This document shows positions 1-6,277 of a stretch of DNA of 8,770 nt, piece after piece. Every line of letters begins with the position of its first letter. The stretch's first letter is position 1. The translations under genes and the position numbers were made by a program. The DNA comes from Burkholderiaceae bacterium (lineage in GTDB: Bacteria > Pseudomonadota > Gammaproteobacteria > Burkholderiales > Burkholderiaceae): positions 1-8,770 of the forward strand of contig CANGWT010000062.1 in NCBI GenBank assembly GCA_947457745.1, read 5' to 3'. The notes under the pieces are model-generated. The model made no database searches and was not told where the DNA came from. It saw only the letters and a program-made list of their open reading frames with translations.

Positions 1-1719
1 AATGGATTTGATGTAACTCAGCCTTACTATGTCAATATTGCTCCTAATAGAGACCTGATAATTTTGCCGCGATACATGAGTGAGCGTGGCGTTCAGCTCG
101 GCGGAAGTTACCGTACCATTGATCCGAAGCATTCCGGAATAGTGATGGGCGACTATCTACCATACGATCAAAAGGCGGGAAGGGATCGATGGCGATATGA
201 CTGGCAGCAAAGACAAAATTTTTTAGGGTCTCCAGCAGGTGGTCCTGGAGCAATTAATGGTTATGTGAATGCCTCTAGAGTGTCTGATAATCTGTATCCA
301 ACAGATTTTTCCCAAACTATAGCAGGTAGCGTCACCAGCCAATTTCGTCAAGAGATTGGTGCAGTATCTCAATTGCCAAGCAGATTAAGTAATTGGACTG
401 TTGGAGTGAAGGCTTTAACCTTCCAGACGCTTCAACCGAATTTGCCGAGCACAGTTGGAGCTCCTTACAATATCCTGCCACAGATCACCGCAAACTATCG
501 AAGCAATTTGGTTCCCCCTTCCTCTGGACTTGATGGCAAGTACATCACCTTACCGACTGGGCCAATCAGTTCATTGTCAACAGATTTTTCACGCTTTTCG
601 TACAACATTGCCAGTAGCATCCCAAACACCGCTCCTGGTATTTTTAGTCAAGCCGATAGAACGGTCGTAAAGGGTGCTCTTGAATACCCCCAAGCGACTC
701 CGGGATACTATGTCAGGCCTAAAGTTAGCTTCCAATCAAATAGTTACAGCGCCACTGCTTTCCAGCCCGGCTATCAGCCGGCGCAGGGGTTCTTAATTCC
801 TACCGCTAGCCTTGATTCTGGCCTGGCATTTGAAAGAGACGCAACCGAGATGGGCAGATTTTTTGGTCAAGATATGCTTCTCAGTCTTGAGCCCAGGGCT
901 TATTACGTATATACCCCATACATTAATCAGGCTAATACCCCTTTATTTGACACTGGTGATGCAGGTTTTGGTGTTTCACAAATCTTTAGTGAGAATACGT
1001 TTATTGGTAATGACCGCATTTCTGATAACAATAAGTTGACCGGTGGATTAACTGGCCGTATCACAGAAGCTAATACGGGCGCAGAACGCGCAGTAGTAAC
1101 CTTAGCTCAGCGACAAGACTTTACTGGACAACGCGTGGGATTGACTGGAAATATTGCTAGCCCAACTAAATATTCGGATACCTTGGCTGCTGCATCAGTC
1201 CGATTTATGGGTAACTTTAATGCTGATATTTTTGGTCAATACAACACGCAATTAAATCGATTTGTTCAAACGACTGTTGGCGGCTCTTGGCGACCAACCC
1301 CTGGACGAAGCCTCAATTTTGGATATCGTAATGTTTGGAACCCGCCAATTCAGGCGTCACCTTTTAACCCCATTGGATCCCCAGCTGCCACAACAACCGA
1401 TCAATATAATTTATCCGGACAGTGGCCGCTTTCTAGGGAGGTATCCGCAGTAGGGCGCTGGGGATACGACTCCTTAACTACAAAAACTCTAAACACCTTA
1501 GTGGCTTTAGAATACACAAGAGACTGTTTGGTATTTAGAAGTGCTTACTCTCAATTACTGCTAAATAACAACACAACAACACAAATTTTGTTTCAAATAG
1601 AATTTCGAGGTCTAGGGGTTGCGGGAGATAATCCAGTTGATCTGATGAAGTTAAATGTACCTGGGTACTTACCCACACCTAAACCTCTTGCACCATCTAT
1701 ATATGAGAACTATCAATAA
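1..1719 (+). CDS. lptD: LPS-assembly outer-membrane protein LptD, C-terminal part (5' end outside window)
   Basis: LptD is the outer-membrane beta-barrel that, plugged by the lipoprotein LptE, places lipopolysaccharide in the outer leaflet. The frame is open from base 1, giving 572 visible residues and a TAA stop; the usual N-terminal signal peptide and most of the periplasmic beta-jellyroll are missing. Visible family hallmarks include the barrel entry near residues 7-38 (RDLIILPRYMSERG, then QLGGSYR), LEPRAYYVYTPY near 296, SENTFIGNDRISDNNKLTGG at 330-349, and the C-terminal strand region ending in AGDNPVDLMKLNVPGY (541-556). Alternating aromatic and polar residues fit barrel strands. The only cysteine is C509, in the place where E. 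coli LptD has adjacent Cys724-Cys725. The stop overlaps the surA start by one base (TAATG). SurA next door is a known folding chaperone for LptD, which supports the call. An in-frame TTG at 64 is internal, not the true start. Confidence 0.97.
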   Translation, partial: NGFDVTQPYYVNIAPNRDLIILPRYMSERGVQLGGSYRTIDPKHSGIVMGDYLPYDQKAGRDRWRYDWQQRQNFLGSPAGGPGAINGYVNASRVSDNLYPTDFSQTIAGSVTSQFRQEIGAVSQLPSRLSNWTVGVKALTFQTLQPNLPSTVGAPYNILPQITANYRSNLVPPSSGLDGKYITLPTGPISSLSTDFSRFSYNIASSIPNTAPGIFSQADRTVVKGALEYPQATPGYYVRPKVSFQSNSYSATAFQPGYQPAQGFLIPTASLDSGLAFERDATEMGRFFGQDMLLSLEPRAYYVYTPYINQANTPLFDTGDAGFGVSQIFSENTFIGNDRISDNNKLTGGLTGRITEANTGAERAVVTLAQRQDFTGQRVGLTGNIASPTKYSDTLAAASVRFMGNFNADIFGQYNTQLNRFVQTTVGGSWRPTPGRSLNFGYRNVWNPPIQASPFNPIGSPAATTTDQYNLSGQWPLSREVSAVGRWGYDSLTTKTLNTLVALEYTRDCLVFRSAYSQLLLNNNTTTQILFQIEFRGLGVAGDNPVDLMKLNVPGYLPTPKPLAPSIYENYQ

Positions 1720-3173
1720 TGTTTAGTAATCATTTCATGCGAGCTATCACTGCGACGATATATATCTTAGGATGTTTATCTGCTCAGATGGCTTTTGCGC
1801 AGACTAACCCAACGACTGTTGATAGGTCTGATGCGAAGATCCGAAATATTGATGGCGTTGCTGCGGTAGTTAATACTGGTTACGTGACTCGTAAAGAAAT
1901 TGATGATCGCATAGCTGCTCTACCAAATCAGGGAGCTAAGTTATCTGATGCAGCTACTCTGCGTAAAAATGCCCTTGAGCGTCTCATTATTGAAAAAATC
2001 CAATTGCAAAATGCTGAATTAGAGGGGATTAGCGTCTCTGATAAAGAGCTAGATAGAATTATTGGTGACATTGCAGCTAAAAATAAACTAACACTTGCCG
2101 AACTCAAGGTGAAGATTGCTGCTACCGGTAGCAGCTATGAACGTTATCGTCAGTCCTTACGCGAAGATGTCATCGTTGGTAGATATCGCGAGCGTGAAGT
2201 TGAGGGCAAGATTAAGATTTCTGATGCAGAGGTAGATAATTTTATTGCCGATCGTAATCTTGCGGTAGCCGGCGGAGGAAAGTTAATACGATCAACTCCA
2301 GCAGCAAAAGGTGAGCCAGAAGAAATTGATGTTGCACAGATTTTTATTCCTGCTGATGCGAATGCTGGAGCTGGTGCCCAAGCTGAGGCAAAGAAGAAGG
2401 CAGAAGCCCTGTTGCGTGAAGCTCGTAGCGATATTGATTTTTTGCAGTTGGGTGCAATCGCTGCAAAAGATAATCCGAAGATTAAATTTCAAGAATTGGG
2501 TTACCGTACCCCAGATCGCTTACCGAAATTGTTTTATGAGGCTGTCAGAAACACGGGTAGTGGACAACTCGCTAATGCGGTAGTGAAGAGTCCTGCGGGT
2601 TATCACGTGCTTAAGGTTTTAGATCGTCGTGCGTTGGTCGCTGGTGCTGTAGAGCAACAGCAGGCAGCTCCACAGGAGAGCGCTCCCTCTGCGCCGCAAA
2701 ATATTATGGTCACACAGACTTTATCCCGTCATATCTTGTTGCGGAATCGCGCGGGCTTGACTGATCAAGATGCCGAAAGACGCCTAGCAGGTTATCGGGA
2801 TCAGGTTCGTGCAAAGACTGCTGATTTTGGTGAGTTGGCTAAAAAGTATTCTGAGGATGGATCTGCTGCTAATGGGGGTAATTTAGGCTGGATGGGTCCT
2901 GGTGATTTGGTTCCAGAATTCGATCAAGCAATGAATCGCCTGCAAATTGGCGAAGTCAGTAATCCAGTGAAGACCGAGTTTGGTTGGCACTTAATTCAGG
3001 TGCTTGAGCGCCGTGAAGCGCAGTTGACTTTAGAGAAGCAGCGCCAATTCGCACGCGCAGCTATTCGTGAACGTAAGTTTGAGCAGGCTTATCAAGACTG
3101 GCTACGTGAATTACGCGACACTGCAACAGTGAAGATCATTAACGCAGATGATCCAGCAGCCAGTCCCCGTTAA
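1719..3173 (+). CDS. surA: Periplasmic chaperone / peptidyl-prolyl isomerase SurA
   Basis: SurA escorts unfolded outer-membrane proteins, LptD among them, across the periplasm to the BAM complex. The 484-residue product has a Sec signal peptide: positive R8, hydrophobic core about 9-23, and a likely cut after AFA at 27. The SurA_N chaperone domain follows (about 42-180), then two parvulin domains: P1 about 200-304 (DVAQIFIPAD; ELGYRTPDRLPKLF; SPAGYHVLKVLDRR) and P2 about 332-432 (SRHILLRN; ELAKKYSEDGSAANGG; NLGWMGPGDLVPEF; FGWHLIQVLERR). A Gln/Ala/Pro-rich linker (about 308-328) joins them, and a C-terminal helix (433-470) returns to the chaperone core as in the known SurA fold. In E. coli P2 is the active isomerase; whether P1 is active here cannot be told. 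The ATG at 1719 overlaps the lptD stop by one base; a GAGA ten bases upstream is a weak ribosome site. A second ATG at 1737 would shorten the n-region but keep the signal peptide. Confidence 0.97.
   Translation: MFSNHFMRAITATIYILGCLSAQMAFAQTNPTTVDRSDAKIRNIDGVAAVVNTGYVTRKEIDDRIAALPNQGAKLSDAATLRKNALERLIIEKIQLQNAELEGISVSDKELDRIIGDIAAKNKLTLAELKVKIAATGSSYERYRQSLREDVIVGRYREREVEGKIKISDAEVDNFIADRNLAVAGGGKLIRSTPAAKGEPEEIDVAQIFIPADANAGAGAQAEAKKKAEALLREARSDIDFLQLGAIAAKDNPKIKFQELGYRTPDRLPKLFYEAVRNTGSGQLANAVVKSPAGYHVLKVLDRRALVAGAVEQQQAAPQESAPSAPQNIMVTQTLSRHILLRNRAGLTDQDAERRLAGYRDQVRAKTADFGELAKKYSEDGSAANGGNLGWMGPGDLVPEFDQAMNRLQIGEVSNPVKTEFGWHLIQVLERREAQLTLEKQRQFARAAIRERKFEQAYQDWLRELRDTATVKIINADDPAASPR
2118..2135. 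repeat. 18-bp perfect palindrome inside surA
   Basis: GCTGCTACCGGTAGCAGC reads identically on both strands, with nine bases per arm and no spacer. It encodes part of the SurA chaperone domain (residues about 134-139, Ala-Ala-Thr-Gly-Ser-Ser). It could be a symmetric protein-binding site or fold in mRNA as a 7-bp stem with a CCGG loop. No promoter or boundary lies nearby, so coding chance remains the simplest explanation. Confidence 0.35.
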
Positions 3174-4176
3174 TCTCGTCATTAGCTCTGGAGAGCCGGC
3201 AGGGATTGGTCCAGAGGTCTCTATTGCAGCTGCAGTAGCCTTCTTGCAAGAGCAGCCTGCAAGTACGATTACTTTGCTTGGCGATTGCAGCTTATTTCTA
3301 GCTGCTGATATTCCTAAAGAACTTTCGAGTCGTTTGAAGGTGGAATCTATTGCGTTAGCTTCCCCAGTCATTGCGGGTCAGTTAAATCCCACCAACGCAC
3401 AATATGTTCTCAGTATTCTGGATGCTGCAGTTCAAGGCTGTCTTGATGGTCATTTTGATGCTATGGTGACTGCGCCAATACAAAAGAGTGTGATGAATCA
3501 GGGCAATACTTCGAGCGATGATTTATTCACGGGACATACGGAATACTTAGCAAAACTTTGCCATCAAGATCATGTTGTCATGATGTTGTGTGCGATATTA
3601 CCGACCGGTTTCTTGGGCTTGCAGAAAAGCTGCGACCTTCGGGTAGCCTTGGTCACAACCCACCTACCTTTGAGAGATGTTCCTAGTGCGCTCAATCAAC
3701 AACATATTCTAGAAACGATTCAAATCGTCGATCAGGATCTGCGGAAAAAATTTGGTATCGCTAAGCCTGTCATTCGGATAGCGGGGCTTAATCCGCATGC
3801 AGGTGAATCGGGCTATCTTGGGCATGAAGAGATTGATGTCATTATTCCTGCTATTGAGACTGCTAAAGATTTAGGTATTCAAGTAAGTGGACCTTATCCA
3901 GGGGATACCATGTTTGATTCCAAATCCTTGGATGATGTAGATGTATTTATTGCGATGTATCACGATCAAGGTCTAGCGCCATTCAAGTTTGTGAGTTTTG
4001 GCGGTGGTGTTAATGTCACCCTGGGCTTGCCGATTATTCGCACTTCAGTAGATCATGGCACGGCGCTAGACATTGCTGGGAGGGGCCTTGCAGACCCAGG
4101 TAGTATGTTAGAGGCTTTGCGACTCGCCTATCAATTAGCAGTAAATGTAAAAAACGCAAAGAATCTATCAACATGA
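3148..4176 (+). CDS. pdxA: 4-hydroxythreonine-4-phosphate dehydrogenase PdxA
   Basis: PdxA oxidises 4-phosphohydroxy-L-threonine with NAD(P)+ in the DXP-dependent route to pyridoxal phosphate, in the cytoplasm. The 342-residue protein shows SGEPAGIGPE (14-23), VTAPIQKSVMNQG (107-119), FTGHTEYLA (127-135, with H130/T131 matching the substrate-binding His-Thr of the family), GLNPHAGESGYLGHEEID (213-230), AMYHDQGLAPFK (269-280) and RTSVDHGTALDIAGRG (298-313). The metal-binding histidines are H172, H217 and H272, equivalent to E. coli H166, H211 and H266. Relative to E. coli PdxA as I recall it, about 12 extra residues lie between VVMML and LRVAL (148-163). The start is well fixed: an in-frame TGA at 3130-3132 precedes the ATG at 3148, and no other ATG precedes the first conserved motif. 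The gene overlaps the surA 3' end by 26 nt. The ribosome site is poor (GAAG 13 nt upstream), so translational coupling to surA is likely. Confidence 0.98.
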   Translation: MIQQPVPVNLVISSGEPAGIGPEVSIAAAVAFLQEQPASTITLLGDCSLFLAADIPKELSSRLKVESIALASPVIAGQLNPTNAQYVLSILDAAVQGCLDGHFDAMVTAPIQKSVMNQGNTSSDDLFTGHTEYLAKLCHQDHVVMMLCAILPTGFLGLQKSCDLRVALVTTHLPLRDVPSALNQQHILETIQIVDQDLRKKFGIAKPVIRIAGLNPHAGESGYLGHEEIDVIIPAIETAKDLGIQVSGPYPGDTMFDSKSLDDVDVFIAMYHDQGLAPFKFVSFGGGVNVTLGLPIIRTSVDHGTALDIAGRGLADPGSMLEALRLAYQLAVNVKNAKNLST

Positions 4177-4952
4177 TGCATCAAGCTCGCAAACGATTTG
4201 GCCAGAACTTTTTGCAGGACTCAGGAGTTATCTACTCCATAGTTGCAGCAATCAATCCCAATGAAAACATGCATGTGATCGAGATCGGCCCTGGCCTTGG
4301 CGCATTAACCAGGCCTTTACTAAGTAACCTAGAGCACCTAGATCTTTTAGAAATTGATCGAGATTTGGTGGCTTACTGGAATCAAGAGAATCTCAAGGGT
4401 CTGAATGTGATTGAGGGAGATGCCCTCAAGTTTGATTTCCTGGAGTGGGCAAATGCACGTCCAGCTAATAGTAGTCTTTGTAAGGTAGTTGGTAATCTGC
4501 CTTACAACATCTCCTCCCCATTACTATTCCATCTCGTTTCTGCTGCCCATGCAATTGATGAGCAGGTATTCATGTTACAAGCTGAAGTGGTTGAGCGCAT
4601 GGTCTCTAAGGCGGGCGGATCTGAATTCAGTAGGCTTTCCGTAATGTTGCAAGCGCGCTACGATATGGAGCAAGTTTTAGAGGTTCCCCCTGAAGCATTT
4701 GATCCTCAACCTAAGGTCAATTCGGCTGTCGTGCGAATGATTCCGCGCAGAGATTTCAACTTGAGTGATGCGCAGTGGCATGCTTTGGAAAAAGTAGTGG
4801 CCGCAGCATTTTCTCAAAGAAGAAAAATACTGCGTACGAACTTATCCGCTTTTGCTGATCGACTGTCTCTATCTGAATTTGAATTAAAAGCGCGTGCTCA
4901 GGATATTCCGGTGGACCGCTATATTGAGTGGGCTAAAACTTTAGCCCACTAA
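4173..4952 (+). CDS. rsmA: 16S rRNA dimethyladenosine transferase RsmA (KsgA)
   Basis: RsmA uses S-adenosylmethionine to dimethylate two adjacent adenosines in the helix 45 loop of 16S rRNA (A1518/A1519 in E. coli numbering), a late step of 30S assembly. The 259-residue product has the family start KRFGQNFL (7-14), SAM motif I EIGPGLGALT (37-46), acidic motif II LLEIDRDL (58-65), EGDAL (81-85), the catalytic motif VGNLPYNISSPLLF (106-119), FDPQPKVNSAVVR (176-188), and the C-terminal RNA-binding QRRKILRTNL (215-224). Length is normal. The first ATG overlaps the pdxA stop as ATGA; a second ATG at 4176 is also possible and gives a protein starting MHQARKRFG. AAAGAA at 4158-4163 is a weak ribosome site. 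Following pdxA in the lptD-surA-pdxA-rsmA order is classic for proteobacteria. The last codons form half of a strong inverted repeat (4927-4950). Confidence 0.98.
   Translation: MMHQARKRFGQNFLQDSGVIYSIVAAINPNENMHVIEIGPGLGALTRPLLSNLEHLDLLEIDRDLVAYWNQENLKGLNVIEGDALKFDFLEWANARPANSSLCKVVGNLPYNISSPLLFHLVSAAHAIDEQVFMLQAEVVERMVSKAGGSEFSRLSVMLQARYDMEQVLEVPPEAFDPQPKVNSAVVRMIPRRDFNLSDAQWHALEKVVAAAFSQRRKILRTNLSAFADRLSLSEFELKARAQDIPVDRYIEWAKTLAH
4927..4950. terminator. Perfect 11-bp inverted repeat at the convergent rsmA/plsC junction, candidate shared transcript-end hairpin
   Basis: AGTGGGCTAAA (4927-4937) and its exact complement TTTAGCCCACT (4940-4950) are separated by two bases; as RNA this would fold as about 10 bp closed by a four-base loop. 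It overlaps the last eight codons of rsmA and ends at the first base of its TAA, while the plsC stop lies 13 nt away on the other strand. Position between two converging operons suggests a bidirectional 3'-end structure. Neither strand has a run of T after the stem, so it is not a textbook intrinsic terminator; it may instead protect 3' ends or act with Rho. A competing smaller repeat, CACTA at 4947-4951 with TAGTG at 4958-4962, could form as an alternative. Confidence 0.45.
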
Positions 4953-4962
4953 GTACATAGTG

Positions 4963-5697
4963 CTATTCGTAAGCAGCAGGGTCAATTACCCGCATTTCAG
5001 CTTCAATCCACTTCTCTACTTCTTGATGAAGTTGACCACCTGTTTTTCCAGCAGAGGTAATGGCCGGGCCGATTGAGAAGATTACTGTGCCTGCTTGCTT
5101 TAGAAAACTATTCTTAGGCCAGCAACGACCGGCATTGTGAGCAATCGGAATGACCAAAGCTTCGGTAGCGCTAGCAAGCCTTGCGCCACCTTTGCTGTAG
5201 GGCTTGTGAGAACCGGTAGGCGTTCTAGTCCCCTCTGGAAACAACAAAATCCATTTACCTTCACTGAGGCGTTTTTTTCCTTGACCGACAACTGAGATGG
5301 CGGCAGTTTCTTTACTATTGCGATTGATATGAATCATCTTGAGCAAGGCCAAAGCCCAGCCAAAAAAAGGAATCCAAAGCAACTCTCTTTTAAAAACAAA
5401 GCAAACCTGCTTGGGAAGCAGGGCAATATAGAAAATAGTTTCGTATGCAGATTGATGCTTACTGAGTACGACGACAGGTTTATCCAAAACTGCCATCATG
5501 TTTTCCATGCCGCGAATTTCGTAACGAATTCCACAAAGAGGTTGCAGAATCCAGATGACGACCTTATTCCAAAGTCCAATAAAGCGATAGCGGTTTTCGG
5601 AATTCAGGAATGGAAAAACTAGCATGCAAAGCACCGACCAGATCGGCGTGAATATCAGCAAAAACAGGGTAAAGAGGGTTGAGCGAATAAAGGTCAT
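4963..5697 (-). CDS. plsC: 1-acyl-sn-glycerol-3-phosphate acyltransferase (PlsC family)
   Basis: This membrane enzyme family transfers an acyl chain to lysophosphatidic acid, making phosphatidic acid for phospholipids. The 244-residue product has an N-terminal hydrophobic segment (about 7-30) and a second amphipathic one (about 41-56). The acyltransferase blocks follow in order: H81-QSAY-E86 (the HX4E form of the catalytic HX4D), block II FKRELLWIPFFGWAL (102-116), block III FPEGTR (153-158) with KGGARLA, and block IV VIPIAHN (182-188). The chosen ATG at 5697 lies 7 nt after the gmhB stop and begins directly before the hydrophobic segment; an upstream in-frame TTG at 5736 would overlap gmhB by 32 nt and adds an unconserved-looking stretch. 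An AGG about 13 nt upstream is a poor ribosome site. It is last in the glyQ-glyS-gmhB-plsC operon. Exact acyl-donor preference, or action on another lysophospholipid, cannot be read from sequence. Confidence 0.95.
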   Translation of the reverse strand: MTFIRSTLFTLFLLIFTPIWSVLCMLVFPFLNSENRYRFIGLWNKVVIWILQPLCGIRYEIRGMENMMAVLDKPVVVLSKHQSAYETIFYIALLPKQVCFVFKRELLWIPFFGWALALLKMIHINRNSKETAAISVVGQGKKRLSEGKWILLFPEGTRTPTGSHKPYSKGGARLASATEALVIPIAHNAGRCWPKNSFLKQAGTVIFSIGPAITSAGKTGGQLHQEVEKWIEAEMRVIDPAAYE

Positions 5698-5704
5698 GTT
5701 GGCA

Positions 5705-6277
5705 TTAAACCTGATCTTGTAAGAGTGCAGTAGCAAATGCCATCAAATCCACATGAATCTGCGTGCCTTCTGGGAGGCCGCCTTTATCTAAAGTTTTACT
5801 ACCCTTGCCAGTTAATACTAAGTGCGGACTGGCACCCAAAGCAATTCCTGCCTGCAGGTCGCGCAAGGAGTCGCCCACAATCGGCACTCCCAAGAGCGGC
5901 GTGACACTCTGATTTTTCTTATAGCGCAGCGCTATCTCTTTCATCATTCCTGGCAAGGGCTTGCGGCAATCACACGCATTAGCATCACTATGCGGGCAAA
6001 AGAAAATACTATCGATGTGACCACCCAAGGGTTTTAGCAGTTTATCCATCTTGACATGCATTGCATGGAGATCATTGATATTAAAGTAACCTCGCGCCAA
6101 ACCAGATTGATTGGTTGCCACAGCGATTTGATAGCCCGCTTGATTTAGTAGCGCAATAGCTTCAAGACTACCGGGTAGTGGAACCCACTCATCACTCGAC
6201 TTTACATAGTCATCTCGATCTTCATTGATCACGCCATCACGATCAAGAATGATTAGTTTAGAAGAGCTGTTGCTCAT
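5705..6277 (-). CDS. gmhB: D-glycero-beta-D-manno-heptose 1,7-bisphosphate 7-phosphatase GmhB
   Basis: GmhB removes the C7 phosphate in the ADP-heptose pathway that feeds LPS inner-core synthesis; it is a cytoplasmic HAD-family phosphatase. In the 190 residues, HAD motif I is LDRDGVIN with nucleophile D12 and acid/base D14; motif II is T55-N-Q-S-G; K106 sits in CRKP; and VGDSLRDLQAG carries motif IV acids D136 and D140. The zinc loop characteristic of this subfamily is visible as C94, H96, C102 and C104. Length matches the compact GmhB type. The ATG overlaps the glyS stop as ATGA, so coupled translation is likely; no Shine-Dalgarno is visible and a 7-bp inverted repeat lies just upstream. Histidinol-phosphatase relatives share the fold, but this chain is a single domain and sits next to plsC and glyS, a common betaproteobacterial arrangement, which favours GmhB. 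Confidence 0.95.
   Translation of the reverse strand: MSNSSSKLIILDRDGVINEDRDDYVKSSDEWVPLPGSLEAIALLNQAGYQIAVATNQSGLARGYFNINDLHAMHVKMDKLLKPLGGHIDSIFFCPHSDANACDCRKPLPGMMKEIALRYKKNQSVTPLLGVPIVGDSLRDLQAGIALGASPHLVLTGKGSKTLDKGGLPEGTQIHVDLMAFATALLQDQV

Noticed and set aside
455..1453. Small plus-strand open frames at 455-670, 812-1039 and 1262-1453
   Set aside because: They lie in alternative frames of the well-supported lptD reading frame and show no recognisable domain or start signal.
1566..1583. AACAACAC-type tandem repeat in lptD
   Set aside because: Only two short units; it simply reflects a run of Asn and Thr codons in a barrel loop.
1719..1800. Possible lipobox (ILGC, Cys19) in the SurA signal peptide
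   Set aside because: The -2 leucine is atypical, and a good signal peptidase I site (AFA before Q28) follows; SurA is a soluble periplasmic protein in the known family.
2292..3371. Open frames at 2292-2492 (-), 2311-2583 (+) and 3111-3371 (-)
   Set aside because: All are shadows of surA and pdxA, whose conserved motifs cover these stretches completely.
5406..5422. 7-bp inverted repeat CCTGCTT / AAGCAGG with a three-base loop inside plsC
   Set aside because: Stems of this length are expected several times by chance in a window of this size, and it is not near a gene boundary.
5698..5736. Longer plsC start at the TTG at 5736, adding 13 residues
   Set aside because: It would overlap gmhB by 32 nt, uses a rare start codon without a ribosome site, and the ATG at 5697 directly precedes the expected N-terminal hydrophobic segment.
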